Position numbers and translations under genes: made by a program. From assembly GCA_021030905.1 (NCBI GenBank), contig JAGFMI010000007.1, positions 744,001-808,000 on the forward strand: 64,000 nt of DNA, read 5' to 3'. The notes beneath the pieces were generated by a model. It worked only from the letters and a program-made list of their open reading frames with translations. It made no database searches and was not told where the DNA came from. Below are positions 1-12,800 of this stretch, piece after piece (position 1 is the stretch's first letter; each line of letters opens with the position of its first letter). The stretch is from Pyrenula massariospora (lineage: Eukaryota; Ascomycota; Eurotiomycetes; Pyrenulales; Pyrenulaceae).

Positions 1-262
1 AACCCGTTCTGGCTACTAAGCGTCAACAATTGAAAATCCCATGTTCCAGGGTCTGGCACAGAGCCTCAAACCCCATCACGCTGACAGCCACACCGTCTGT
101 CCCGCCTTCTAGGACAGAAGCTAGACACTTGCTGGCTTAAGCGACATCTTGGTCAAGTCGATGTATCTTTCGGCCGACATTATAGCCTTTGATGAATATC
201 ATAGCGGTCACGACCCGTTCGAGTTATTGCTCCGCAAGATGTAAACGCCGCGATATATCTCT

Positions 263-1839
263 ATGAGTTCACAACATGCCCATCCGGGATGCGACCCGAA
301 GACCGCCAATAAATGGACGGCCAGAGTCATTCCGGTGGTACTGCTGGGAATCATAGTGTATGCTACATGGGTTGTTACGAAGCCGTTATGCGGTACTTTA
401 ACTCCCCTGCGTCCAGAATCCAGACCAGAAGCTAAGGACATCCTACAGTCGATTACCTGCTCAACCCGCCGACCGGAGTTTCATTTCCACCTCGACACAG
501 CATTGCAATCGTCATACTAGTCTTGTACTATCTTCTTCTGATACCGCTCCTTGTCTGTTATGCCAGACTCATCCAGACGATTCTCACAAACCCTGGTTTC
601 TTACCACGGGGCCCACTGTACTATCGGACTCAAAAGGATGCATCAGCAGGTACCAGACCGCCGCATGGGAGTTCTCGGCATCGCCGGACCCAACATCACA
701 TTGAAAAGGGGGCGAGCCAAGAAAGGAATTCTGCGTCTGAGAGCTCGACATATGGGGCACAATCGGGAGCCGACAGTTTTCCGGAGTTCTGGCTACGGGA
801 CATGTTCGTCTGCAACTACGACGGCAGACCCAATTGGTGCTCGACGTGCATGAACTTCAAGACCGACCGTGCTCATCATTGTAAGGAAGTTGATCGTTGC
901 ATCGCCAAGTTCGATCACTTCTGCCCTTGGGCTGGTGGTCTCATCAGTGAGACAAGCTTCAAATACTTTATTCAATTTGTCACCTACGCAGCGTTATTTT
1001 GTATCCACTTACTCGTTGTTTTTGCCGTCTTCGTGCATGAAAGGAATCGAACATTGCACAATTTGGACGTGCACTGGTGCATCGTTCTCGGTCTCTCGTC
1101 CCTTTTCTTCCTCTTCAGCGCCGGAATGAGCGGGTCTTCTCTTCAATTGGCTATCCTCAACTCAACCACGGTAGAAAACTTGTCCCGCAGATCAAAGATC
1201 TGGTACATTGCAGTTCGGATCCCTCGGCCACAGGACGGCCGGCCAGGGGGTAAGAAGCAAAACTTTATGACCATTACTTATCCACGGCCGCCGGAGGAGC
1301 AGAAGTTGCTACAAGACCGGTATAACCCCGTGTCGGATCCCTTTCCTGACGCAAACAAAGGTGTTCCAAAAGATGGTCCGAATTCTCATGCGCCCAATGA
1401 TCCGCAATTGCCCCCTGGTCTCTCCCCTATTTCGCCTTCTACTCGTCGCCCTACGTCAATTCCTCGTTCCGAGCAACGTTTGTTTGCGATTCTCGCGAGT
1501 CAACCAGGCGAGAATCCTTTCGACCTTGGTCCACTAACAAACTTAAAGGAGGTGCTAGGGTACAGATACCGCGACTGGATCTTGCCGATCAAACCTAGCC
1601 CATGTACTGATCATGGCAATGGTGTGAGCCTATTCAAATTAGGAGAGGTTGTCAGGAGAATGAAGGAGGATGCAGGTTTCGATAGGGCTCACGAGCAAGG
1701 GAAAAACAGCCAGAATACAAAAAGAAGGCGAAGAAGACGTCGAGGAAGTAACGCTAGTGGTCGAAGGCACTCGAACGCTGGAACGGCGGGCATCACACGG
1801 GGTCATGAACGACGGCTGTCGCGACAAAGTAGCACATAA
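263..1839 (+). CDS. pfa5: PFA5-type DHHC palmitoyltransferase
   Basis: Predicted integral membrane S-acyltransferase that attaches palmitate to cysteines of target proteins. Exons 263-392 and 449-1839 (506 aa); the 56-bp intron joins KPLC to V-DYLLNPP and restores the second membrane segment. Visible parts: TM1 about residues 21-39, TM2 about 63-85, a cysteine-rich domain with paired CxxC and an HHC motif, then D199-H-F-C202 where most family members have DHHC, TM3 starting about residue 215, TM4 after it, and a TTVE motif matching the family TTxE. The C-terminus is long, polar and ends in an Arg-rich stretch. The ISETSFKYFIQF block after the core matches the Pfa5 group. From memory, fungal Pfa5 proteins often carry an aromatic residue at the third motif position, so DHFC need not be inactivating. 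Start chosen as the first ATG in frame with TM1. Confidence 0.88.
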
Positions 1840-3095
1840 GCTATGATTAATGATCATATAATCCATCCTGACCATCTTCTCAACGCCTTACATGTGTGGC
1901 GCGGGTCAAAGCCTCGTAGAACAAAAGGACTTGGTGAAACTAAACCTCTAGAGGCCGGCAATTTCATTTCGAGCCTCAAGATGGCAGTCATCTTGCCGGT
2001 CCTTGCTTGCAGCCTTGTCAAAACTCACCGACATTTGTAGCAATTACAAAGTGACGATATATCACAAGGACACTTGCTGCTGTGCAGAAAGGCAGAAAGC
2101 TCTAACGCATTGCTTCGAAGAATCGAGACGAAGATGAACCTTCCAAGATTGGCCAGTCTCCAGCAGCCTTGTGATACCGTAAAATGGGATCTATAAATTG
2201 GCTTGATAGACACAGATGTTTTCGCGAAGTTTCCAATGATGTCGGAATGGGGTTATCACCGCGGTGATAGACCACTGCTCTTTCTCAAACAGGACAAACA
2301 CAAGCGGCGAAGAATGTAGTCGACGAGGATCCCATGTGCGACTGCGAGACCGTTTCTGCCCAACGTCTAGAGGGTCCGCTTGGGTTCGTTGATAATCCAA
2401 GACTCGAGCAACGGCCATCCCAGAGTGCCAGCCAGCGGTGGGCATCGTAGCGTCGTTGTGGTGGGGCAGACACCCACGGCGCTGGAGAGGCGCTCGCTGC
2501 CGGCTTTGTTCCATCTGTGACGTCGAGTCGGCCTCCACCCCCGGACAGCGGCCGCACTTCCCTTTCCTCCACCTCCACCTCCTCCACACCCACCATCATA
2601 CTATCACCCTGACGCCGCTATCCCCACCAAAACATTTTCTCCCCTTTCTTCGATGTCTTTCTTCACCGTTGATCGAATCGTTGCCACCTCTGTGTCACTG
2701 TGGCTGATTGAGCTGCGTCCGCGTGGATGCTGACCAACGTGGCTCGAGTCACTGCCGCTGAAATTGTCCTCGTAGGTGCAATCATCAGGTTCAATGCAGC
2801 CTTCAATATCTGATTCCTTAACAGTCCGGCCAGATCAACCCTCCGCCCAAGGATTGTCGGGCGTAAAACCTTGTCCAGCAACACTATTGGCACATCGAGA
2901 ATCTGATTTGGCCTAAGAGCTTCACCAGCATTTTTGTCTTGCCATCCGCTCAGCTTCACTTATCTCCCCAAAGCCTTGTAAGTCGTCCCGCATGAGTCAA
3001 ATACTGCTCGCATTGAAAAGAGGCCACATCCTACACCCTCAGTTTTCAAGTGCAGAGGCCCTCAGTTCCTAAGATCAATCAGCTAATTGCTCGGC
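1840..3095. other. Intergenic, 1.25 kb
   Basis: No gene seen. The right half (about 2540-2660) is pyrimidine-rich with repeated CCTCCAC-type runs and probably belongs to the promoter or leader of the next gene. Reading frames on both strands here have no recognisable domain and no splice-consistent extension. Confidence 0.5.
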
Positions 3096-5614
3096 ATGCA
3101 AGGTCGAACCTTCAACACGATGAGTGCATACGGCCGACGTCTTTCACCTCCTCCCCCTTCACGCCGGTATGGTGATCCCCGTGCATCTACGGGCATGGTC
3201 TACAGTTCCTCATTTGACCCACGCCACGCTCAATATCCTCGCGGCAGCATTGATACCTTGTCAACGAGATCAGCTGGAAGACCTTACGATGCACAACCGA
3301 TATCGAGGAAGACCTACGTCGATCCCAGCTATGGAGGGGCAACATCCAAAACAGAATATACCTTGCGGCCCCGTCACAACTCAGTGGAGGGCGGCTCAAG
3401 GCGTCCATTAAGCCTAATGGTTCCTTCGAATGCACAAGACAGCAGTCGCCAACGACCTGTTATTACATCCGCTGGGGTCCACGACAGGTCTCGAAGTCCA
3501 CTTCCTCCGAAGGCCTACTATACAAAGGAGTATCCTAAAGAAGACCGCTATCTCTATCCTGCTGTATCAAGCCCTCGTCACCACACACGGCACTCAAGTG
3601 CAACCATGGATGACTATACTCGCCATCCAGAAAGGGATAGAAGGGAGAGAGCCAATAGCTACATCAGCAGTAGCAGTGGTCGTGGCCACCCAAAACAATA
3701 CCATGCGCTTCATGCTCCCGTTGTGAGACAGTCAGAACCAGAAGACTACTCCTATACCGGACCACGAGAACAATTTGATCGAGACTATCCCCAACCACAA
3801 CCTCGCCCTCGGAGGAACAGTCTAACTCGAGCAGAACGACCTGTAAGCGCAGCCGACTTCGGCGATTGGGTCCCACCAAACCAGTCACGGAGGGACCCTG
3901 GTCCCCCAGTTTCATCTGCACGACATTTCGAACGCCTAGGTCGGTCAGAAAGTCATCGACTCAGTACCAGACCAGCCGCTGGCAGTGACACAGAACGAGA
4001 TTCCTCGTTAACACGACCGCGTCGAAACTCGCGCACAAGAGCTCCTGTGTCTCTACATCAAGAACGTGACGAGGGTTATTCCTCGCAGAGAGATGAGTAC
4101 GGAGATAGGAGGGATCTTCGTCCTCGCCGAGACAGATACGAAGAAGATCGACATGCTAGCGATCGCGATCGTACCCATCATAGAAGCCACCATGAGCGGA
4201 GAAACTCTGTGACACGCAACGGGCGCACCGAAAGTCGTGACCGTCCCAGTCTTAGTACAGGGCTGGCAGCCGCCGGTCTTGGGGCGACGGCAGCCGCAGG
4301 GCTAGTAGGGTTGGCGAGGGAGCGTTCTAAAGAGGAAGAACCTTCCAAAGAGGCTAGACGCGAAGAACGGGACCGGGACCGGGAACGTCGGCGTCGTGAA
4401 GCAGAACGTGAAGCAGAAGGAAAGGAGCGTGAATATCGCTCTGAGAAACCGCGGGATCGGCCTGTTGATTCTATTGATGACCCAGCCATCCGGGACCCAC
4501 GGCGAGAGAGGGTTCAAAGAGACCGATCGGACAGTGATTCTCAAGAAGGGCACGAGGCCAAGGAACGCCGACGAAGACACCGACACAAGAAAGAGCGTAG
4601 TCATCCCGACGGCGAGTCTGAATCCAGCTCTGACTTTCGTCAAAGAGACAGCGCAAGGTACGAGCAAGCCGAAAGAGAATCCGAAGCCGATGATTCTGGC
4701 CACCGCAGGCACAAACATCACCACCGTCACCGCCATGATAGCCACGTGGCACCAGATGAGATTCCCGTCCACGAAAGTCCTCCAGCGCCCGCCGAGGAGG
4801 AGTACCGACCTAAGAAGGTCACAGTGGTCGAGCCACCCAAGGAGAAGGAATCGGAAATCAAGCCGAAAGGTATCCTCAAGCAGCCAAAGGTCGCCTTCCC
4901 CGAAGACCCAAACCCAACTCGGGAAGGTGTTGCGCCTCTCAAGGAGGCTGGCAAGAAAGGTATTCCACCAGGTGCTCGCTGGACCAAGATCAACCGCTTG
5001 CTGGTCAATCCTGCCGCTCTGGAGGAGGCACATGAGCGCTTTGAGGAGCGCGACGATTATGTCATTGTTCTCCGAGTCTTGAGCAAAGATGAAATTCAGA
5101 AGTTTGCTGATAAGACAAAAGAAATTAGAGGTATGTTCTTCCAGATACTTTCTTTCCCATAGCTAATGCAATCGACACAGAAAAACGCGAACGTGAGTAT
5201 CACGAGAGACAACGTACCGCTGCCGCCAAAGAGCCCGAATCCGACGGCCTGGATGAATCAGATGAATACACTTCTGATGAGGATGACACGAGCCAAGATC
5301 GTCGGCTTCCTGCTCCGTACCATCACCAACAGCATCAGCAAGAGAATCTAGCCATTGAGCCTCCACCGCCAACCATACAACATCAAGGCGTCTTCGGTGG
5401 AGCTCCGGGATATCAGCAGAACTACGTCCCTGGTGTGGATTTGGGCAATGGTGCACCGCAGCCAGGCCAGTATCAGCAGCCGGTTATGGAGCATGCTCAG
5501 GCGCCAAATCAGCAGGTTCCAGGACAGCAGCAGCAACCGCCGCCGCCGCCGCCGCAACAACACTACCCTCCACCTCCACCGCCTGTGCCGCCGCAGGGCA
5601 CGAATGGCATATAA
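3096..5614 (+). CDS. Arg/Ser-rich protein with C-terminal DUF8035-like domain (paralogue 1)
   Basis: Function unknown. Exons 3096-5130 and 5181-5614 (50-bp intron, GTATGT...ACACAG), 822 aa from the first ATG; a second ATG at 3120 (MSAYGRR) is an equally good start. Residues 1-600 are low complexity, rich in R, S, D, E and H, with one Ala/Gly-rich hydrophobic stretch at about 386-406 that could be a membrane or packing helix. The ordered part, about residues 620-700, runs GIPPGARWTKINRLL, then a helical block with EERDDYVIVLRVL, ending in a basic helix across the intron; it resembles fungal DUF8035. The tail is Gln/Pro-rich with polyproline runs. The same domain is found in the gene at 21.4-23.7 kb. 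The family name is from memory; the gene model is firmer than the name. Confidence 0.72.
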
Positions 5615-7346
5615 TTGGGATGGGTTAGGTTCGGAGAAAAGGTTGCTGACATGCAATTGAGTAGTATGAAAAGTTTGAGAGATTCCAAAAGGCGTAACGA
5701 CTTGACGGCCGTGTCATTGAAGCATGATATACGCATTTTATCTAAGATCGAGCATTCGTTATATTCACCTGATGGCGAGATGTGAAGCGAGGCGAGCATG
5801 ATGTGTTACGTCTTACGTTGAAGGATTTGAGATGATCTTTTTTTTTTCCTTTCTGGCGGAAGTTTTTGTCGTTTAGCGCTGTGATCTATGGGCTAGCACT
5901 TACTGAAAATTCCTTCTTTGGAAAAAAAAACTAAAAGAAAAAAAATTACATGCGTAGACGTTTGTACTATACATATGTTCCCATCGTGCTTTCTATATCA
6001 ATATGGGGTTGTCGTGCTCGCTCCCACCCCCCTCTCTCTGCTTTCAAGGCTAATTAGCTAGATCCTGGATTACTGTCTGTCGAGATCTTCTAGGCCTTCG
6101 TCTCCGTATACATATAGGCACGCTACATACTCTCCCCTGGACCAACCCGTGCCATTGTCACTGTCAATGCTAAATTCGAAGTAAGGTTGGTATCTACCGA
6201 TGATAATAATCAAGACGGTGCACATGCCCATCCCATCCCATCCCAAACTCTTACAGTGGTTAAGTATATTGGTCCGTGTACAAGGATGTTTCCCTCGTCA
6301 TTTAGCGATACGTTTTAGATTTTCATGTTTTACTGTTGACGATCTCCCCATCCCATCCCATTCCATCTCACCCTCAATCTCTTTATCTACGTACGTACCC
6401 AGCCCTCTCCCCTCGCATCCACCAACAACCCCCCCCCGGGTCCCACAACGCCAGATCCTCCCATCCCTCCCATTCCTCCCCTCCTTCCACGGGTAATACC
6501 GCCAAGCCATCTATCTATGCCGTCCGTCTGAACCCATCTAGTCTTGTCTCGCTTTGCTGCTTCCCGGTAGATTGCCTTACCTTAGCTTACGTGCCCAGCA
6601 CGCACTTCTGAGCGCTGGTGTTTGTGTTGTGTTGTGTCGGGATTCGGTGTGTGCGTGTCGTACGTAGGCTGGGGGTTGGTTTGGTTTGGTTTGGTAGGTG
6701 GGGTGGATTTGTAGGTGGGGAGGTACGGGAGGTGAAGGGGGAGGGGTGGGTATGAGGACAGAAGAAGGAGGCGAGGGGAGATAGGGGGATTCGGTGCGGT
6801 AACGTGTGTAGGAAAAGGTGAGGGATATGAATTCTCATGCTCGATGCAAGCACTATCGAGGGAGCTGGCTGGCTGGCTGTTAGTAGTATGACGGAAGGGA
6901 AGATTGCATGCACATGGTAGATAAGCTTTAGAATCTTTGAATTTTATTGTTGTTCTCTGGCACCTCTGCTTCAGCGTTGGTAAGCTCTGTCGTGACTATT
7001 CATTCATTCACCGTCCAGTCATCCCCGGTCTTCACCTTCCCTCGCGCACCTAGAAATGATAGATTGTGGGATATCATCCGATCCATACCCGGTACTGTGA
7101 TTCTTAAACGCCGAATACCCCATTTCATCCCGACCCGCAGATGCCCGACCGACCCATTACTTGAAAAGAAAGTTGGGAGTAACTCGTAGCCACATATACC
7201 AACAAGTAGAAAATGACTTTGTACAGTGAAAATAAGCTTCTTCCTTCTCCACGAAAATGGCCGATATACTAGCTATGGAAGCAGTCCAGACAAGTCTCCC
7301 GTTCGAGATTATTCTAGACTCGACAATAAGGCTTTTGGATGCCATC
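5615..7346. other. Intergenic, 1.7 kb, low complexity
   Basis: No gene seen. It holds poly-T and poly-A runs (about 5837-5845 and 5921-5945), CATCCC repeats at about 6229-6245 and again at 6347-6363, a C10 run near 6427, and a G/T-rich stretch with GGTTT repeats at about 6670-6700. It lies between the 3' ends of two converging genes. Confidence 0.5.
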
Positions 7347-8221
7347 TCACAGCAAAGCCCACAGCCCAGCTAGCAAGAGTGGCGTCCAGGCGAGATATCT
7401 CGACGAGGGTAGCGCTTCGGCACCAGAATCGAGCGCAGTGGTTGTGAAGACGAGCTGGAAGTTGATATCAGAACTGTTGAAGCAATTTGTCGTGTTGACT
7501 TCGGCAACATCTTCAGGCTCAGCGAAGGTAATATCGACACACTAACCAACGAGGTCAGCACTTTATCCAACCCCAAAACGCAATTTCAAGTTAAAACTCA
7601 CATTGTACAGCCCCGCGCCATGAACCGCTGTCTCAATAACTTGAATCGTGGCATTATCTCCCACCTTCACACTTGCATTCACAGGCAGTGGCACTTGGGG
7701 CAAGCAAAAGCTCCCTGGATATGGATCCTTGGTAGGACCAACGATCTGGAAGGCAGGGACCATGGGATTCGACATGTTAGGCGGCATAGACCCAAAACCC
7801 ATGTTGATGTAGAAGAAGGCGGTTCCATGGCCGGGGAACCATCCGGGTTGAAGGGAGATGGCGCCGCCTTTTACGGGCCATTTAGTACGGTTTTGTGAGA
7901 TGGGCATGCCGCCGCCTACGGAAAGTTATGAGCATGATTGTTTCAAAGATATTTCAAAAAAATGGATAGAGGAACAGTAGATGCAATGGAGAAGAGATAT
8001 TGCTTACATGGATATTCCCACTGCATGCCATACGGCCAAGCGATTGGCCCCGTCCCATTGTTCCCTTGTATCAGACCTTGTGTATCGTAAACTGTGCCGT
8101 TCGAGTGCAAATTATCTCCTCTCCATCCCGGATATGTTATGACAGTATGTGCGTATGTCAACGAAGTGAAGAGGGAGAGCAGCGCAACAGCGCAGGTGGG
8201 TAACCGTGATTGGGCGAGCAT
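7347..8221 (-). CDS. BIM1/X325-like secreted copper protein (LPMO-like fold)
   Basis: Predicted secreted, GPI-anchored protein of the BIM1-like (X325) family, which has the fold and copper site of lytic polysaccharide monooxygenases but is linked to copper binding or uptake, not polysaccharide cleavage. Exons on the minus strand: 8221-8008, 7915-7602, 7541-7347; introns of 92 and 60 bp with good GTAAGC and GTGAGT donors; 240 aa. The signal peptide is residues 1-24 and cleavage after TYA exposes His25, the N-terminal copper ligand, in HTVITYPGW. His101 in FPGHGTAFFY is a candidate second ligand. Blocks GPTKDPYPGSFCLPQVPLP and NATIQVIETAVHGAGLYNC are strongly family-like. The C-terminus has SSR followed by a hydrophobic tail (LAWTPLLLAGLWALL), a GPI signal. 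Metal ligands are assigned from family knowledge. Confidence 0.9.
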
Positions 8222-9824
8222 CGTTTCTGTGAGAGGATTTGCGGGGCGGGTGTTTCGTTTCGAGCGGAACCCAAGCTCGGGCGTATGTCGACTGTCGCTC
8301 CTATATGTCCAGATGGCTCGAGTAAGAAGACAAAACCTCGTCGTCGTAGAAGTCGTCAGTCGTCGTTACTGGTGAGGCCGTCTATTGAGAAGAGAGCTGA
8401 GCGCCGACAGCTGGCAGCCGTCGGTTTTTGTCAGATGGCCACGAGCCCAAAGGGTCCAGGACACCAGGTCTCCCATTCGAAGATTCCCTTATTGCAGCCG
8501 CTGGAGCAACCTGCAAGTGGATCCATCTTTGGCGATACCCTACCACCATTCACAGTTCCCGGCTTTGGCAAGATCCTGGAAGATGGCAGCACTGCGCCAA
8601 TCAGGTGCGGACCAGGCCATTCAGTCAGCAGAAAGGCTCTTGATCATGGAGGGGGCATAGCGGGCAAAGAAACCAGTCGAATCCGGGAGCTAGACCGCAA
8701 AGGTGAAGGGGATGCAGAGCATATCACGCTTCTTGCCGGGTTGGGGTCGCATTGGGAGAGGTGATTGGCGGTGGATGGTTGACGCCCGGAGGTGTGGCAC
8801 CGTGAGCTATGCGTTAGCGGCCAGCGTCGCACAGGGGCGCCGTCGGGGAAAATCGAATCGGCGCACGCCCACAGCCGCCTTTGTGCTGCTCGAGGGACGA
8901 GGCACGGCTATCACTTCCTTCGACGTGCGGTACCAGCAGCAACGGCATTTCTCGTCGTCGCCTAGATCATCGTGAGGAGTTACAGATATCGAATTCATCT
9001 TGTGCCTCATCAAAGGAGTCAAAGTTCATGCAGTCTCTGGCCTTGGTCGGGGAATTTCCTAGCGCTGACAGTGCATTGTAGTGAGGCAAATACCTTTTAC
9101 CACTGAATAGCTGGAGATCAGTTCGCTTCTTCTTGGCATTTGTCAGTCGATCGGCCTCGCCCTTTAGCAAGGAATCCGACAGCCGCGCACCAGCATTTGG
9201 ACCGTGCAGGAGAAGAAGGCTCGAGGCTGCACATGACTTACCAAGCTTGATGCTATTTTTGTACTTTGAAAGTGCCTGCAGAAACCACCAGAGTCGCCTT
9301 TGAACGCCCATGTTCGAAAATTGCCGCCTACTGTGCGACTTCAGTGCTTGCATGAACGAGCGTGCCTAAGATCCTGAATCTGATTGCATGGTCGCTTCTG
9401 CATGTCCTTTATGCGACCTTCCATCAGACCCGCGCTTACTGTTGTGTCAAATTTCCCCATCACCAGCGCTTGCCAATGTGATAGACACTCGACTTGTTAG
9501 CCGCCAGAAATCTGTACCGATCAACAATCAATATCGAAATCCAGAGAAGGCATTCTATAAGCACGGTTTCTGTTTGATTGCTCCATGTCATGTCTAGTGA
9601 GTCTAGCTAACACTATCAGCATCGTCATAGAACCTAGCTCCCGTTCACGTCTACACTGTCTCCTGTTGAACAGCCCTCCATCTGTGATATACTGTTGCTA
9701 GCAGCACTGTCGTCAGTATTCCCGACTATTTCCCCTGTAATCTAATAACAAACTAAAATCAATTGCTTCCTTTGCCCAATGCAAGCTCGGAATAGTCCTC
9801 GCTCTGCTTACACCATTGCATCCT
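8222..9824. other. Intergenic, 1.6 kb, with a weak minus-strand coding candidate
   Basis: No recognised gene. On the minus strand 9353-8967 is an open frame of 128 codons (MQALKSHSRRQFSNMGVQRR...) with a perfect GTAAGT donor near 9241-9246 after NSIKL; downstream a second frame (about 9022-8807) also looks protein-like (DDLGDDEKCRCCWYR). These could be exons of a small gene, but no family is recognisable and acceptors are ambiguous. Overlapping frames at 8210-8764 (+) have no domain. Confidence 0.3.
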
Positions 9825-12800
9825 TCAGTCCATGAGGTTGACCGATGACTCCGTTGGTGTAGGCACTGGCATGCGTAGCGGACTCATTCGATAGGTTTGC
9901 TCGTACCGCATTCGAGCCGGTCCGTCCCCTTGAGAATGCACATGCTGCACCGTTTCGTCTATAATATTGTCATCATCCAGATCAATCAACATGTTGATTT
10001 CTTTGCCACGAGCTGCTGCCATTTTCCTCTCCATGTCGCGGTCAATGGCTTCCTGATGTTCAATGGCGTCGACGCGTGGTTTTGCGGCAAACTCCGCCCA
10101 ATGCGAGACTCTCTTGGTCTGATCCTCGACAGATAGCCCGGAACTGTTTGTCTGATCCCAACCGTCGAGCTGCAGACCATGAATTCCGTCTAACATTAAA
10201 CCATAATTGCTGCGATTCTTTCCGTTTTGGTTGTTCTTCTCAGCTCGGGGAGGCGCCTTTTTTGCAGCTTCAGCGTAACCTCTCTCCATAGTATGTAGCT
10301 GCGGGTTTCCATTCTGAAGAACACGCTGGCCCCACTTCGACTCAGAGCTGTGAGAAGATGACGCCGTGTTTAGCCCATTTGTCTTTGGCGTGATGCTCCA
10401 TGGTTGTTCGTCCATGACTCTCGCAAATTCGGCACAGCCGCAAACGCATGGCTCTTCGTAGCACAGCTTATCACAGGTATGTCCACATGGCAGCTTTTTG
10501 ATGCAGCGCTCCCTACATTGGACTATGCTATGGCTAAAAGGGTGACACTTGATCGGGCACGCATGGCCGCATTCCATGACTCTCGGGCATTTTATATCAC
10601 ACCCACCAAAAACTTCTCCCCAGTGGAATGGTTCGGAAACGGATATTGACCTCCCATGTTTGGTACACTGGAGAGGAAGCCTTGGACCAACGCGGTTCGG
10701 ATTAGACTTCATAATGCCGATGATGTCTGCCCACAAGGGACTTGAACGGTTCAATTGTTGCTCGTTGCCGAAGATGTAGAATCCCAACTTTGCCCGAGAC
10801 AATGACACGCAGACGCGGTTTGCAACTGCCAGGAATCCAATGCCTCGTTCTCCGGCGTAGTCATTGCTGCGGACTAACGAGAGAAGAACCACTGCATTCT
10901 CTTCACCTTGGTATGAATCAACTGTCACAACATTGAGATACGTTCCAGCAAGGCTGGTATTCCGTCTAAGGGCCTTGAGGATACGCTTCCGTTGGCCATT
11001 GTAGAATGTAAGCACTGTAATACCCGTCGTAGGAACTCCATTCTGAGTCAAGTAAGTGAAAAGGCCCGCAAGGAATTCCGCCTCCTGATCATTGTATTTA
11101 GACAGCAGAGTATCCGTTGACTCAGGCCAAGAGTGAGAAAAGAAAAAAGAACGCAAGTTACCCATGCCAGGAACAGTCGGACGGCTCACAACAGAGGGAT
11201 GATCTTGTAACTTTTGTCCATAGATAGGTTGCAACAGTCGTCGTATCTCGGGATCCATTCGGCGCTGCCGGGACAACGTCTTGTAAGGAATTTGATTCTC
11301 AACAAGGCGTTCAAACATCGAGACGTTTAGGTAGAAAGGCTGACCTTCGAGATCTCGCACATTGCAATGACCTTGCAGCTGCTGGTGATCGCCAACAAGA
11401 ATCAAATGCTCGACGGATTCCATGCACGCGACCGTAACAGGAGCCTCACTGACCTCGGCCGCCTCTTCAATGAGGACTACCTTCGGCTTGAGGCTCGCAA
11501 CTAGCGCTCTGTACTTAGATAGACCAGTCGTGGTCATCCCAAGAACTTTGGTATTCTGCAGAATTGCAGCATCTCGTTCGAATTTTCCAATTTTCAAGTC
11601 GCGCGAGACGTATTCATATTGTCTGGCTTGTTCTCGGAATCGATCGCGAATTTTTGCTTTGACCAATTCTTGCATGCGGAGGTAGACTGCTCCTCGTGAT
11701 CCTTGTGGTATACTCCATAGATTGGTGGTCGTTCTTAGCAAGCGGTCTGCTTCGTCTTTCGATACGATCTGAGAAGGCGAAGCGGTGAAAGAATCAATGA
11801 TCGGCCGAAACTGGCCGCGTAGACCATCCGTACCGTCGTCTTCATCGATCCCTTGCTCTGCTTCTAGCTCTTTGAGCTGTTCGTATTCAAGATCGATTTC
11901 TTCTTCCTTGAAACCGAAAGTGGCAGGTTTGTAAGAAATTTCAAAAGACCTCAGGTATCGACTCAACCAGAGTTTCATAGCGTCACTCGTATCAGCCTCC
12001 TCCCCAGCGACCACCCATTGAGCCGCACCACTAATGAGTGTTTCTCTCTGGTGACTGGTGAGAATGCCAAGATCATGAAGCACTTCTGGAGAGAGAGGAC
12101 GCTTTGAAGCGTCGGGCAATAATGTGGCTATGGTCTTTGTCATTTCAATTGCTAGCTTCTTCTGCTGCTTCGAAGAGATCATTCGCAAACCGCCCATGAC
12201 AGGTGGCATCTTAAGTCTCTGCCTGACTTCAAAGATAGACTGTTTCTTGATTTCAGGATCAGTAGTCCGACCACCAAGACGAATGTAGTCCTCTCCCAGA
12301 AATGCAGATAGGTGTCGCAGAAGTTGGTCCAACGCATGGTTTGTCTGGGCAGCAATGATAATGGGTGGGTCATTTGGGTGCTTGTTCTCGAGTAGCACCT
12401 TCAGAGCAACAATAGAGACATGCGTCTTTCCGGTGCCTGGCGGACCCTGGACAATCGCAAATCGCTTAGTGAGAATTTGCTGCAGAGCATCCCACTGAGA
12501 GCTGTCCAGCGATGTTTTCTCCGGAGTAGAAGGCCATTCATTTAGTAAGTCAAGGTCTCGTCGCGCGCTCCTGTTTTCTCCGGTTGGCTTCAATGCTGCC
12601 GAGATGTCTCTCTTCGGATTGCGCTGAAGATACACTGGGGCCTGTATATCTTGTTCAAGATTGCATATCGTGTCGGAGAATGGAAACGATTCACTGCTCA
12701 GCTTTTGCAAAGCGTTCAGAGTGTGTCTAGTCGCCTCGAGATATCCCATCCTAGCTTCCACCATAACAAATTCTTTTTGAGGATCAATTTCAATATTGTC

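Noticed and set aside
4302-5033. 243-codon antisense frame within the first DUF8035 gene
   Set aside because: Shadow of an Arg/Glu-rich coding strand, whose complement seldom gives stops.
8210-8764. 184-codon plus-strand frame
   Set aside because: Starts at the 5' end of the copper-protein gene on the other strand, has no domain, and overlapping frames are equally open.
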